Below, piece after piece: positions 1 to 9,580 of a DNA stretch of 64,000 nucleotides. The position numbers were made by a program, and so were the translations under genes. The stretch is from Streptomyces roseicoloratus (lineage in GTDB: Bacteria; Actinomycetota; Actinomycetes; Streptomycetales; Streptomycetaceae). The stretch lies in the NCBI RefSeq assembly GCF_004117935.1, contig NZ_SDOY01000166.1:62001-126000 (forward strand), in the 5' to 3' direction. The notes below the pieces were generated by a model. The model searched no databases and had not been told where the DNA came from. It saw only the letters and a list, made by a program, of their open reading frames with translations. Positions within the stretch are counted from its first letter, which is position 1; every line of letters starts with the position of its first letter.

Positions 1-195
1 GCCGGCGGTCGCCGACAGGGCGATGCCCTCGGTCCTGGACGGGGTGTCCACGTGGGTCTTGCCGTCCGCGTCGACCGAGACGACGGCCAGACCGGTCAGG
101 TCGACCAGGTGCTCCTTGCCGAGCCGCTGGACTTCGGCGAAGGCCTTGTCGGCGACGGCGCGGTCCTCGTAGCCGAGGATGATGAGCTCGGACAT
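1..195 (-). CDS. DUF1269-type membrane protein, N-terminal part only
   Basis: Only the first 65 codons are in the window; the gene runs off the left edge. The ATG at 193-195 (minus) follows AAGGAGATCCGC, a good ribosome site. The protein begins MSELIILGYEDRAVADKAF and continues VDLTGLAVVSVDADGKTHVD. This is the same opening as the gene at 1137-1625 (MSELIVIGYDDADAAD, LNGLAVVGVDEDGRIHVD), so the two are paralogues. The family (DUF1269) has a ferredoxin-like N-terminal part followed by a glycine-rich membrane hairpin; its role is not established. The lipoprotein gene lies just upstream on the same strand, so they may be co-transcribed. The family call is firm, the function is not. Confidence 0.75.
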   Translation of the reverse strand, partial: MSELIILGYEDRAVADKAFAEVQRLGKEHLVDLTGLAVVSVDADGKTHVDTPSRTEGIALSATAG

Positions 196-218
196 GCGGA
201 TCTCCTTGTGCAGTGCTG

Positions 219-860
219 TCAGTACCGCTGGGCCTTGGCCAGGCTCGCCGTGAGGACGGTCTCTGCGGGCTGCCGGCTGGTGACCAAGGGCTGTCTGCGC
301 TCGCCCGGAGCGAGATCCTCCTCTCCGACGAACTGGGTTTCGACGACCTTGCCCGCGGAATCGACGAAGTCGACCTGGACGGCGTACGAGGCGGTGTCCT
401 GGGTCTTGTTGGTGATGGTGAGGACGGCGGTCGTGACGCCGTTGGTCTCCGCCCGGGGCTTGCCGGTCAGCGCCACCTCGTCCAGCGCGTTCCCGCGCCC
501 CTGTACGTCCTCCAGTTCCTCCTCGGCCTCGCGGCGCGAGCGCTCGGCCTCCGCCCCGACGGACGCCTGGCGGGAGGCTTCCCTGGCGGAGGCGGACGCG
601 GCGGCGGACGAGGCGGCGGCGCGGGCGGACTCGGCGGCCGCTGAGGCCGCGGAGGCGAGTGCGGAGGGCGGCGATCCGCTGAAGGAGTCGGTGAGGGGCA
701 GGGTCGGTCGTTCGCTGAAGCCGGTCCGGTCCGCGTCGTCGCCGTCGGAGCCGCAGGCGACGAGCGTCGCCGCGCCGCAGGCGATGAGGGCGACGGCGGC
801 GGCCGCGCTCACGGCGCGGGAACGGACCGGGCGGCTGGGCCGCTCGGGTGAAGGGTTCAC
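219..860 (-). CDS. Secreted lipoprotein with a C-terminal beta-sandwich-like domain
   Basis: This 213-residue protein has an Arg-rich start, a hydrophobic stretch (about residues 17-34) and a lipobox LVAC with Cys36, so it should be lipid-anchored outside the membrane. Residues 60-110 are a low-complexity Ala/Ser/Glu/Arg segment, probably helical and extended. The C-terminal 90 residues (TTAVLTITNKTQDTASYAVQ, then a VDFVDSAGKVVETQ strand pair) resemble the FxLYD/telomeric-repeat-factor-like beta-sandwich of actinobacterial lipoproteins. GTG at 858-860 is the only sensible start. The stop is 23 bases from the start of the next DUF1269 gene on the same strand. No enzymatic residues are recognised. 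Confidence 0.7.
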   Translation of the reverse strand: MNPSPERPSRPVRSRAVSAAAAVALIACGAATLVACGSDGDDADRTGFSERPTLPLTDSFSGSPPSALASAASAAAESARAAASSAAASASAREASRQASVGAEAERSRREAEEELEDVQGRGNALDEVALTGKPRAETNGVTTAVLTITNKTQDTASYAVQVDFVDSAGKVVETQFVGEEDLAPGERRQPLVTSRQPAETVLTASLAKAQRY

Positions 861-910
861 GGTGGTGTCTTCTCGGTAGGGGGTGGCTCGGGTCGGGGAT
901 GCAGGGAGAC

Positions 911-988
911 CAGGGGAGCGGAGGGAGTCAGGGAAGCAGGGGAGCGGAGGGAGTCAGGGAAGCGGGGGAGCAGGGGGAGTCCGGGAAG
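911..988. repeat. Three tandem 26-bp units
   Basis: Units at 911-936 and 937-962 are identical (CAGGGGAGCGGAGGGAGTCA then GGGAAG); 963-988 is a diverged third copy. They lie in the 276-bp space between the lipoprotein start and the stop of the next DUF1269 gene. That space is strongly purine-biased on the plus strand and shows no convincing gene. Confidence 0.85.
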
Positions 989-1136
989 GAGGGGGAGGCG
1001 GCGGCAGGGGAGTCCGGGAAACGGCGGCTTCGGGGTTTCGGGGGCTTCGGCGGCACCGGGGGCCTCGGCGGCGTCGGGGCGCCGGGCGGGCCGCGCCGGG
1101 TGGGTCGGGCGGGTTGGGCAGGTCGGGCGGCTCGGG

Positions 1137-1625
1137 CTATCGCGGACCGGCGAGCTGTTCGGCGAGGTCCCTCTCGTCCTCGTCGCTGAGCGAGGTCTTG
1201 AGGATGGTGCCGCCGTGTCGGCGCATCGCCGGCGTGAACTTGTCGTCGGTGACCTTGGAGGCCATGATCACGAGCGCGGCGGCCCCGGGTTTCAGCAGAT
1301 GGGCGACCTGCTGACGGAACTGGTCGTCGACACCGGACCTGCTGAGCCTGCCCACGAGGCCGCCGAGCGCGGCGCCGGTCAGGAGGCCGAGACCGGGGAC
1401 GAGGAAGAGCATGCCGAAGATCGCGCCCCACACGGCTCCCGTCACCGCCGTGGTGCCCACGACCCGGCTGTCGGAGTCGACGTGGATGCGTCCGTCCTCG
1501 TCGACCCCGACGACAGCCAGGCCGTTGAGCTGCACGACGTAGTCCCGCTGGAGTTCCCGTACCGTCTCGGACGCTCTGTCCGCCGCGTCGGCGTCGTCGT
1601 ATCCGATGACGATGAGCTCGCTCAC
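1137..1625 (-). CDS. DUF1269 family membrane protein
   Basis: A 162-residue protein. GTG at 1623-1625 is chosen because GGAGGCGGAA precedes it and the product opens VSELIVIGYDDADAADRA, matching the paralogue at 1-195; the longer open frame upstream is arginine-rich and unlikely to be coding. Residues about 60-95 form a Gly/Ala-rich membrane hairpin (VTGAVWGAIFGMLFLVPGLG, then LLTGAALGGLVGRL). The C-terminal half ends with KVTDDKFTPAMRRHGG and an acidic tail. This is the classic DUF1269 layout. Function is unknown; family members often occur with stress or membrane genes. It has its own long upstream region (1626-2130). Confidence 0.8.
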   Translation of the reverse strand: MSELIVIGYDDADAADRASETVRELQRDYVVQLNGLAVVGVDEDGRIHVDSDSRVVGTTAVTGAVWGAIFGMLFLVPGLGLLTGAALGGLVGRLSRSGVDDQFRQQVAHLLKPGAAALVIMASKVTDDKFTPAMRRHGGTILKTSLSDEDERDLAEQLAGPR

Positions 1626-2130
1626 TTCCGCCTCCTCCGTCCGGCCCCTCCGGCGGTCCGCCATGGAGCGGTTCCGCCCGAAAGGGCACGCATGCACGAG
1701 CTTGACCCGATATCCGCGAGGGCGCGACCTGATCGCGGCCCGTTGGTCCCTCCGGGTGGCGGGCCGGCGACGGGTGTGCGGGTCCTCCCGTCCGTCCCGT
1801 CGTGCGCCGGCCGCCCCGGGGCGGCCGGCGTCCCTCACGGCTCGTGACGGAGGGAATTCGCGAAGTAGTAATTAGGTGAATCGCAGACTGAATTACCGTC
1901 AACAGTTCGAACCGGTATATCTCGATTCGATAACGAGATCCTCGCAAAGGCCTGTACCTTTCGAGTGGGATTCCTCAACTCGCCTTATCTATCAGCAAGT
2001 TGAGTGGTCATCAGATCAAGCCGGGAAGGTAACGTTCTGATATCTCGACGGCCATTCCCGTTTGCCCGAATTCTCCACCGCGAACGTCTGACAGGCTTCC
2101 GCCACCCACTCCTCCGACCAAGGATTTGAG
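1626..2130. promoter_or_regulatory. 505-bp A+T-richer divergent intergenic region
   Basis: No credible gene is seen. Base composition drops sharply from about 1850 to 2100 compared with the flanks, as expected of promoters for the divergent DUF1269 and protease genes. Two inverted repeats stand out. ATCTCG at 1919-1924 pairs with CGAGAT at 1934-1939 across 9 bases. CTCAACT at 1974-1980 pairs with AGTTGAG at 1998-2004 across 17 bases. Either could be an operator; I do not recognise the regulators. Confidence 0.5.
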
Positions 2131-4173
2131 GTGCGCATGACCAGACATCGCAGGAAGCGGTCTGAACACAGACGCAAGCCCAGGGGGTTGATGCTCGCCA
2201 CCGTCGCCATGGCGTCGGCGGCGGTGATCGCAGCCGGAATCACCTACGCCGGCATAGGGGGTGACGCCCAGGCAGGTACGTCCGCGGGCATACCGCAGGC
2301 CGGATCCACGACGGCACCCCTCGCGCCGGCCGCGGCACCGGCCCGGGACGAGGAGCCGGAGCCCCTCACCGAGAAGCCCGCCAACGACACCAAGCGCGGC
2401 ATGGTCTACAACGGCCTCAAGGTGGCCGACAAGGGCGACCGCTGCACCGGCGTCTACCGCACCGACGCCGGGCACTGCACCCACGGGCCCGACGCTCCGC
2501 CCAAGGGCGTGAACATCAAGGCGGACGTGGCTCCCGCCGTGACCGCCAAGGCGCCCGCGGCCACCCGCCCGCAGGACGCGCCCGCCGCCGACGCCACCGG
2601 GGCCAAGGCCGCGGCCGCCGCGGCACCGGCGCCGGCCGCGACGTCCGGAAGCCAGGCCGTCGCCGCGGGCCCCGCGGGCCAGACCGTCCAGTGCGACGGC
2701 GACGGCAGCACCGGCAACCGCGTCCAGGTCGTCTACGTGCACGGCCCCGACCGCGACCGGTACGCCGAGTACGTCGCCTCGTTCCGCAAGTGGGCGGCCG
2801 ACGCCGACCTCATCTACTCCACCAGCGCCAAGGAGACCGGCGGCGTACGGCACATCCGTTACGTCACCGCGGCCGACTGCACGCCGACCGTGCTCAACAT
2901 CGAGCTCTCCGCCTCCGCGCTCGCCGAGTTCAGCGCCACCAACAGGGCACTCGCCGACAAGGGCCTCAACCGGCGCGACCGCAAGTACATGATCTTCGCG
3001 GACGCCAAGGTCTACTGCGGCATCGGCACCTTCGCCGGCGACGAGCGGCCGGGCCAGAACAACCAGAGCAACTTCGGTCCGTCGTACGGTCGTACCGACG
3101 CCGGCTGCTGGGGCGGTCACACCGCGGCCCACGAACTGGGCCACAACCTCGGTGCGGTGAACAACAGCGCGCCCAACACCAGCCGCGGCGCGCACTGCAC
3201 GGACGAGTACGACGTCATGTGCTACTCGGACACGCCGTACTACCCGCAGATGCGGTACGTGTGCACCAACCAGGCCGCCGAGAACATCCTGGACTGCAAC
3301 CACGACGACTACTTCCACACCAGCCCCAAGCCCGGCAGCTATCTGGCCACGCACTGGAACATCGCCGACAACCAGTTCCTGATGCGGTCCGGCGGCAGCA
3401 CCACGCCCAACCCGAACCCCACGCCGACGCCCACCCGGACCCCGACGCCCACCCCCACGCCCACTCCCACCAAGCCGCCCACCGGCGGACCGGCGGTGAC
3501 GGCAGGGCAGATCCAGTCCACGGCCGTCGTCGTGAGCTGGCCCAAGGTCGACGGCGCCGCCTGGTACCAGGTGCTGCTCGACGGCAGGCACCTGACCTGG
3601 GTGCAGTCGCAGGCACTGCGCATCTACAACCTCCGGCCCGGCACCGAGTACAAGGTCGCCGTCTCGGTCCGTGACACCGCCGGCCGCGACAGCGGCGCCG
3701 GACCCGCGACCACCTTCCGTACGGCCGGCGCGGGCGGCGGGGCGACGACCCCCGGCGCCCGCTACACCCTGGGCAACGCGGGCACCGGCATGGCCGCCGA
3801 GGTCTGGGGCGGTCGTTCCGCCGACGGCACCGTGCTCGTCGGGGCGCGGGCCACCGGATACGCCCAGCAGCAGTGGCTGTTCGACGACGCGGGCAACGGA
3901 CTCGTCCGCATCCGCTCCGCCGTCTCCGGCAAGTGCCTGCAGACGGGCGGCGCCCCGGCACAGGGCATGTGGATCGCCCAGCAGACGTGCGGCAACGCCG
4001 CCACGCAGAAGTGGAAGCTGTCCGGCCGCAACGGCGCCGTCACCGTGACCGACCCGAGCGGCGGCTACGCCCTGACGGTGAGCAACCGCGCGTACTACGG
4101 CAGCTGGCTGCTCGACCTGCAGCGCACCAACGGCGGTGCGAACCAGGCGTGGACGGTCCAGAAGGTCTCCTGA
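2131..4173 (+). CDS. Secreted zinc metalloprotease with Fn3 and ricin-type lectin domains
   Basis: About 680 residues. A twin-Arg-rich N-terminus (RRKRSEHRRKPRG) precedes a hydrophobic segment at about 20-40, a signal peptide. The catalytic core holds HELGH (His334-Glu335-His338) followed by NLGAVN, then a Met-turn-like YDVMCYSD, the metzincin pattern. The usual third histidine is Asn344. A Thr-Pro linker (about 426-452) leads to one fibronectin type III domain (about 455-545) and a C-terminal ricin-type beta-trefoil with QxW-like motifs QQQW, TQKW and NQAW. It probably degrades protein while bound to carbohydrate. GTG 2131 (AGGA upstream) and ATG 2137 (GAGG upstream) are both possible starts. 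Confidence 0.8.
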   Translation: MRMTRHRRKRSEHRRKPRGLMLATVAMASAAVIAAGITYAGIGGDAQAGTSAGIPQAGSTTAPLAPAAAPARDEEPEPLTEKPANDTKRGMVYNGLKVADKGDRCTGVYRTDAGHCTHGPDAPPKGVNIKADVAPAVTAKAPAATRPQDAPAADATGAKAAAAAAPAPAATSGSQAVAAGPAGQTVQCDGDGSTGNRVQVVYVHGPDRDRYAEYVASFRKWAADADLIYSTSAKETGGVRHIRYVTAADCTPTVLNIELSASALAEFSATNRALADKGLNRRDRKYMIFADAKVYCGIGTFAGDERPGQNNQSNFGPSYGRTDAGCWGGHTAAHELGHNLGAVNNSAPNTSRGAHCTDEYDVMCYSDTPYYPQMRYVCTNQAAENILDCNHDDYFHTSPKPGSYLATHWNIADNQFLMRSGGSTTPNPNPTPTPTRTPTPTPTPTPTKPPTGGPAVTAGQIQSTAVVVSWPKVDGAAWYQVLLDGRHLTWVQSQALRIYNLRPGTEYKVAVSVRDTAGRDSGAGPATTFRTAGAGGGATTPGARYTLGNAGTGMAAEVWGGRSADGTVLVGARATGYAQQQWLFDDAGNGLVRIRSAVSGKCLQTGGAPAQGMWIAQQTCGNAATQKWKLSGRNGAVTVTDPSGGYALTVSNRAYYGSWLLDLQRTNGGANQAWTVQKVS

Positions 4174-4332
4174 CCCCGGCCCGCACCCCTGCCTGAACCA
4201 CGACGTCGGCCCCCGGGCCGACCCGGCGCCGGTGGACGGCTCCCCCCACGGTCGTCCACCGGCGCCACCGCACAGCCCCGCACCGCACCGCCCCGCACGG
4301 CGGTGCACTCACGCACCAGGAGCACCACGACG

Positions 4333-4968
4333 ATGCGTACACACCGCGCCCTCCGCGCCGGCACGGGCCTCGGCCTCCTGCTCATGCTCTTCGCCCAGGT
4401 CCTGGCCCTGCCGACGTCCGCCCAGGCCCACGGCGACACGATCAAGGTGGTGGTGACCGGCCAGCGGGACGGTCACGTCACGACCGAGATCACCTGGGAG
4501 AACGACGGCGACGCCGTCGACGAGTCCGTCGCCGCCACGGTGAACGCGACCAGCCCCGACGGCTCCCGCTCCATGGGCCCGTGGGTGCTGGTCCGCGACC
4601 CGGGTTCACGCAAGGCCTGGCGCACCGCCGAGACCCTCGCCCCCGGCACCTGGAAGGTCACCGTCGACGTGGGCTTCCCGGCCCTCGGCAAGGCCGCGGC
4701 CGAGGTCTCGGTCCCGGTGGTCGACCCCTCGCCCCCCACCACCCACAACCCGCCCACCGCATCCGCCCCGGCCCCCACGACGGCGCCCACGGCGACCACC
4801 ACGCCGACCCCGACCGCCGCTCCGGCCACGCCCTCGCCCTCCGCGAGCCCGAAGGCCGACGGCGCGAGCAGCGCGGTCGGCTGGTCCCTCGCCGGCCTGG
4901 CCGGCTTCGCCCTCGTCGGCGCCGCGGCGGGCGTGCTCGTACGCCGGACCCGCGCCCGCAGGCGCTGA
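4333..4968 (+). CDS. Secreted protein with C-terminal membrane anchor
   Basis: The ATG at 4333 has AGGAG ten bases upstream and starts MRTHRALRAGTGLGLLLMLF, a signal peptide ending near AQAHGD. A single beta-rich domain follows (residues about 35-130, TIKVVVTGQRDGHVTTEITW), then a Pro/Thr/Ala linker of about 45 residues, one transmembrane segment (WSLAGLAGFALVGAAAGVLV) and a short Arg-rich tail. This is a typical type-I surface topology. The ectodomain, beginning with His after cleavage, is loosely reminiscent of CopC/YtkA-type folds, but I would not assign copper binding. It lies about 160 bp after the secreted protease on the same strand. Confidence 0.7.
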   Translation: MRTHRALRAGTGLGLLLMLFAQVLALPTSAQAHGDTIKVVVTGQRDGHVTTEITWENDGDAVDESVAATVNATSPDGSRSMGPWVLVRDPGSRKAWRTAETLAPGTWKVTVDVGFPALGKAAAEVSVPVVDPSPPTTHNPPTASAPAPTTAPTATTTPTPTAAPATPSPSASPKADGASSAVGWSLAGLAGFALVGAAAGVLVRRTRARRR

Positions 4969-5137
4969 GACCTGCCGGACCCGGCCGGGCGAACCACACG
5001 GGCCGTGCCACCAGTTGGCGCCGATCGGGGCCAGGCCGCCGAGGGCGCCGTTCCCCGCACCCGGGCACCGGCAGAGCGGCCCGCCGGCGGTGGCTCGCCG
5101 CGAGGGTGCCCCCGCCGAGGGCGCGGGCACGTCCGCG

Positions 5138-8100
5138 TCAGTCTCCGGCAGGGATCGGAGCCGGGGTGACCCAGGGGAACGCGCCGGTGGGCGGGGCGGG
5201 CGCGGGAGCGAGGCCGGGGCAGACGCGCCGGAAGGGTATGCCCGGTGCCATGGCCTCCCACTCGGCGGCGGTGGGGTTGGCCGCGGCGAGACGGCAGGCG
5301 CGGCTGACGGGATCGCGGAGCGTGGCGCCGAGGAGTGCGATGTTCCAGCGGACGGTCGTGCCCGGTTCGTTGTACGTGGTCAGGAAGGCGTCGTCGGACG
5401 AGACGGCGAGCGCCTCGGCCGTCGAGTCCAGCGTGAGCGACGTGACGGGGTGCGGCGCGGCGGGGTCCGCCACGTCCCACACGAGCACCTGGGTGCCGGG
5501 GCCGCCGCCCGTGAGCAGTCCGCCGTCCCGGCTGAACGCGTACGGCCCTTCGCCCCGGCTGTTGCGGAGCGGGGACAGGAACCTGGGCCGCACGGGGTCG
5601 GACACGTCGTAGAGATATCCGCTGAGCTTGCCCACCACGAGCGTCCTGCCGTCGGGAGCGAAGGCGTGCGGCTTGGCGTGCAGAGGGCCGGAGCCCCCGT
5701 CGGGAGTGGGCAGGGCCGACAGCCGGGCGGGGGCGCGCGGGTCGGTGACGTCGTACAACGTGGAGCCGACCGCGAGGACCCGGCCGTCGGGGTCGAGCAG
5801 GACCTTCTCGTGCTTCCCCGGAACGGTGCCCAGCCGCCGGGGCGTACCGGGCCGGGCGAGGTCCCACAGGGTGACCTCCTGGTGCCCGCCCACCGCCATC
5901 AGGTTCCCCGACACCGACACGCTCAGAGGGAGAAAGGAGTCGGAGGGGCCGAAGTCGCGTCGGAACTCCCGGACCGGGCGGCCGGGGTCCTTCACGTTCC
6001 ACACGGTCAGGACGTTCCGCGGACCCTGGGTGACGAGGCGCCCACCGTCCGCCGAGAAGTTCTGTCCGCCGTAGGTGAGGCTCCCCGGCGCTTCTGTCCG
6101 GACCACACCTGCCGGCCGGCCCGCGGAGCGTCCTGTCAGAGGGATCAGACTCAGCCCGCGCTCGCCGGTGGCGACGGCCAGCAGTCGTCCCTCGGGGGCC
6201 AGGGCGTGCGGGACGCCCTGCTCGAACCACGGGTAGTGGCTCCGGACGGACGGCGAGACGTGCCGTGCGGCCACCGTGGGGGTCAGTCGATCCGTCAGCG
6301 ACCAGAAGAACACGGAGCCGTTGGGGTCACCGCTGGCCAGGGTGCGACCGTCGGGCGCGAAGGCCAGTGCCGAGACGGTGGTGTCGTGTCCGGTGAAGAC
6401 GGCGGAACGGACGGGCAGAGCCCCGGAGATGTCCCACAGGGTCGCTGTGTGGTCCGTGCTTCCCACGGCGAGAAGGCGGCCGTCCTCGCTGAGCGCGACG
6501 GCCTCCGCCGAGCCGCCGTGACCGCTGATCACCGCGGTACGCCGGGCGTCGGCAGGCCGGGTGACGTCCCACAAGCGGACCTGGGCGTCGCGGGACGCGA
6601 CGGCGAGCGTGCGTCCGTCCCGGCCGAAGACCAAGGAGCGCGTCGGACCGCCGGTGCCGTCCAGCGCACCGAGGCTCCGTGGGCGGTCGGGGTCCCCGAC
6701 GTCCCACAGTTCCACGCTCCCGTCCTGCCGGCCCAGTGCCAGGAGGGCGCCGTCCGGCCCGAAGGCCATCGCCTGGACGTTGCTCTTCCGCTGGGGGATG
6801 GACGCGCGGGCGCGGACGGTGCCGCGCCCCGGCACCACCGACCAGAGCCGTGTCTCCCCGACGGTGGAGGTGGCCAGCGACCGGCCGTCCGGGCTGAACT
6901 GCGACTGCTCCATCGTCCCCGGCATCGGGAGCGGCGCCATGCCCCGAGGCCGTGGGCGGTTCCGGTCCGCGAGCGAGAACCCGCCCACGGCGGCGGCCGG
7001 GTCCGCACCGGTGAGGAGCAGGGACGTGCCGTCGCCGATCCATACCGTGGGGTTCCCCAGGAAGAAGGACTCCTTTGCCACGACCTCGGCCAACCGCGAC
7101 GGCTCACCGGGGTCGGAGGCGTCCCACAGTCCGACGACACCCTTGCCCCCACCCACCGCCAGCGTCCGGCCGTCCGTGCTGTAGGCCAGCGAGTCGACCG
7201 CTGCGCCGCCCGGCGCTTCGACGGAGCCCGCGTACTGCGTTCCGGTCAGCACGTCCGTCAGCGTGGCCCTGCTCTCCGGTGAAGGGGCATCGCGATACGC
7301 GGCGACGGCGAGCAGCAGCGCCGCTCTCGGGTCGCCACCGATGTTCGCGCGGGCGGCTGCCTGGAGTTGGCGGTTCCGGGCGGTCTCGCCATGGGCGCGG
7401 GCCTGGGAACGCTGCTCGTACGCCAGACCCGTGGCGATCAGTGCCGCGCACAGCGCCAGCACCGCCCCGCCGAGCGTGCGTTTCAGCCGCCGTGTGCGGC
7501 GGGCCTCCCGCTGTCGTTCCGCGTCGGCCGCCACACTGCCGGCGCGAACGAAGTCGCCGTCCAAGGGGCGGTCCAGCCGGCCGCGCTCCAGCAGGTCGCG
7601 GGCACCCTGCAGACGCGTCCCCCGGTAGAGATACGCCTGGTCGCGGTCGGCGTCCTCCCAGGCGTCGGCGGCGTCGGCGACCTGACGGCGGAGGACGAGT
7701 TCGGTGCGGTCCTCGTCGATCCAGTTCCGCAGCTTGCCCCAGGCGCGCAGCAGCGCCTCGTGGGAGATCTGGGCGCTGTCCTGGTCGAGGCTGACGAGCC
7801 GGGCGTCGATGAGCCGGTCGAGGAGGCCGCGCCCGCTCGCGGGCGACAGCTCGTCGATCGGGATCCGGCGGCGTACCGCGTCCTGGGAGGCGTCCGGGCC
7901 GACGTGCACCATCCGCAGCAGCAGTGTGCGCAGGGCCGTTCTCCCGGCGGGGTCGAGGCCCTGGTAGAGCTTGTCCGTCGTGGTGGTGACGGATTTCCAG
8001 ATGCCTCCGGTGGCCTGGTAGCCGGCCAGGGTGAGGGTGGCGCCACTGCGACGCAACCAGGTCTCGCGCAGGGCGTGGGCCAGGAAGGGGAGCCCGGCCT

Positions 8101-9580
8101 GTCCTTCCGGGCCGCCCCTCAGGTCGTGCAGGAGACGATCGGTGAGGCCGGGCTGAAGACCGAGTCCGGCGGTGGCGGCGGGCCGTTCGACAGCGGCCCG
8201 CAGGTCGGCTTCGGTCATCGGCGGCACGTTCAGCCGGTGGTGGTCGAGGGCCCGTACGAGCTCCGGGTGGTCGAGGCAGCTGCCGTAGTGGTCGGCGCGC
8301 AGGCTCAGCACGACGTGCGGCCCTTCCTGGCGCCGCGAGGTCAGGAGACCGATGAAGCGGGCGCGTTCCCTGGCGTCGTGGCAGCGGGTGAAGACCTCCT
8401 CGAACTGGTCGACGATCAGCAGCCGGCACGCCGGGCGATCGGGCCGGGGCGGCGGAAGGCGACCACGGTCGAGCGCGGCGCGCACCTCCTTCGGATCCCG
8501 GCCGGATGCCCGCGCCCACAGGTCGGCCAGGGTGTGCATCGGCCGCGGGCCGGGCGCGGGCAGCAGGAGGACGGGCCAGGGCTCGGTGCGGCGGTCCAGG
8601 CGGGCGAGGAGCCCGGCCCGCAGCAGCGACGACTTGCCGACACCGGACGCGCCCACGAGGACCAGCGGGTGCGGGGCGTCACTCTCCACCAGGGCGGTCA
8701 GTTGCTCGACGAGCGCGTCCCGGCCGTGGAAGTAGCCGCTTTCCTCGGCCGGGAAGGGCTTCATGCCCGGGTACGGGCAGGGCACGTCGGCCGGTGGGAC
8801 GTCGTCCGGGCCGGAGGCGGCGCGATAGGCGGCGTTGGGGGCGAGGACCAGTTTGTCGAGCGTCCCCTCGCTCTGCCGCCGCGGATGAACGGGCCCGTCC
8901 CTGAACGTGCGCGCGAGCGAGGTGTGCAGATGATCCAGGGTGAGCAGCGGCGGGCCGGCGGGGTCGCCCGACTCGAGGAGTCGGAGGAGTTGTCCGCCGA
9001 ACAGCGTGTGGCGCTCGCCCTCGGGCGCGTAGGAGAGGGCGAGGTACGAGGCCGAGCTGAGCAGGAAACTGCCGCTGGGGCGCACGGAGACGAACGGGCC
9101 GGCCGGCCGGCCGCCGTCGTCGGGCGCGGCGGCCAGCCCGGAGAAGCAGCAGTCCAGGATCACCACGCTGCCCCCGGCCGCGCGGCTGAGGAGCCCCTTG
9201 AGCGTGTGGTACGGCACAGCGCCGGCCACCTGCTCGGCGGAGCGGCTGGTGCGGGTGGCGAGATAGAGCTCGTCCCCGGGTCCGAGCAGCCCGTGCCCCG
9301 TGTACAGGAGGAGCACCACGCCGGTGGCTTCGTCGACGACCCGCTCCACGGCGGCGACGACATCCTCGGGACGGGCGTCGGCGGGAATCCGGTGGACCCG
9401 GTCCTCGGCCATTCCGCAGACGGCGTGCAGCACGCGCTGCAGGTCGTCGAGTGTCGTGTCGACGGACGGCAGGTCCGGCAGTGCCGAGCCGGCGATGTGA
9501 TGCCCGGTACCGACGAGGACCGCGTGGACTCCCGGCGCGGCGAGGGCATCAGGGCTCGTGGGCGGCTCGTGGACGGTCAC
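5138..9580 (-). CDS. Caspase-like / STAND NTPase / WD40 protein
   Basis: A 1480-residue regulator-effector. The N-terminal caspase-fold peptidase (about 15-250) has His96 in YTGHG and Cys145 in ILDCCFSG. A STAND-type P-loop NTPase follows: CPYPGMKPFPAEE leads into the sensor, Walker A is GASGVGKSS (Lys316) and Walker B is LLIVDQFEE (386-394). A winged-helix-like region follows, then one membrane helix (about 702-720). From about 785 to the end there are WD40 repeats with recurring LWDV and DGRTLA motifs. In this class the WD40 part is thought to sense a trigger, the NTPase to oligomerise, and the caspase to cleave cell proteins. GTG 9580 overlaps the EACC1 stop by four bases (GTGA). Confidence 0.9.
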   Translation of the reverse strand: MTVHEPPTSPDALAAPGVHAVLVGTGHHIAGSALPDLPSVDTTLDDLQRVLHAVCGMAEDRVHRIPADARPEDVVAAVERVVDEATGVVLLLYTGHGLLGPGDELYLATRTSRSAEQVAGAVPYHTLKGLLSRAAGGSVVILDCCFSGLAAAPDDGGRPAGPFVSVRPSGSFLLSSASYLALSYAPEGERHTLFGGQLLRLLESGDPAGPPLLTLDHLHTSLARTFRDGPVHPRRQSEGTLDKLVLAPNAAYRAASGPDDVPPADVPCPYPGMKPFPAEESGYFHGRDALVEQLTALVESDAPHPLVLVGASGVGKSSLLRAGLLARLDRRTEPWPVLLLPAPGPRPMHTLADLWARASGRDPKEVRAALDRGRLPPPRPDRPACRLLIVDQFEEVFTRCHDARERARFIGLLTSRRQEGPHVVLSLRADHYGSCLDHPELVRALDHHRLNVPPMTEADLRAAVERPAATAGLGLQPGLTDRLLHDLRGGPEGQAGLPFLAHALRETWLRRSGATLTLAGYQATGGIWKSVTTTTDKLYQGLDPAGRTALRTLLLRMVHVGPDASQDAVRRRIPIDELSPASGRGLLDRLIDARLVSLDQDSAQISHEALLRAWGKLRNWIDEDRTELVLRRQVADAADAWEDADRDQAYLYRGTRLQGARDLLERGRLDRPLDGDFVRAGSVAADAERQREARRTRRLKRTLGGAVLALCAALIATGLAYEQRSQARAHGETARNRQLQAAARANIGGDPRAALLLAVAAYRDAPSPESRATLTDVLTGTQYAGSVEAPGGAAVDSLAYSTDGRTLAVGGGKGVVGLWDASDPGEPSRLAEVVAKESFFLGNPTVWIGDGTSLLLTGADPAAAVGGFSLADRNRPRPRGMAPLPMPGTMEQSQFSPDGRSLATSTVGETRLWSVVPGRGTVRARASIPQRKSNVQAMAFGPDGALLALGRQDGSVELWDVGDPDRPRSLGALDGTGGPTRSLVFGRDGRTLAVASRDAQVRLWDVTRPADARRTAVISGHGGSAEAVALSEDGRLLAVGSTDHTATLWDISGALPVRSAVFTGHDTTVSALAFAPDGRTLASGDPNGSVFFWSLTDRLTPTVAARHVSPSVRSHYPWFEQGVPHALAPEGRLLAVATGERGLSLIPLTGRSAGRPAGVVRTEAPGSLTYGGQNFSADGGRLVTQGPRNVLTVWNVKDPGRPVREFRRDFGPSDSFLPLSVSVSGNLMAVGGHQEVTLWDLARPGTPRRLGTVPGKHEKVLLDPDGRVLAVGSTLYDVTDPRAPARLSALPTPDGGSGPLHAKPHAFAPDGRTLVVGKLSGYLYDVSDPVRPRFLSPLRNSRGEGPYAFSRDGGLLTGGGPGTQVLVWDVADPAAPHPVTSLTLDSTAEALAVSSDDAFLTTYNEPGTTVRWNIALLGATLRDPVSRACRLAAANPTAAEWEAMAPGIPFRRVCPGLAPAPAPPTGAFPWVTPAPIPAGD

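Noticed and set aside
2011..4308. A 765-codon antisense frame opposite the metalloprotease
   Set aside because: Composition is repetitive Gly/Val/Arg without domains, while the plus strand shows protease, Fn3 and ricin motifs.
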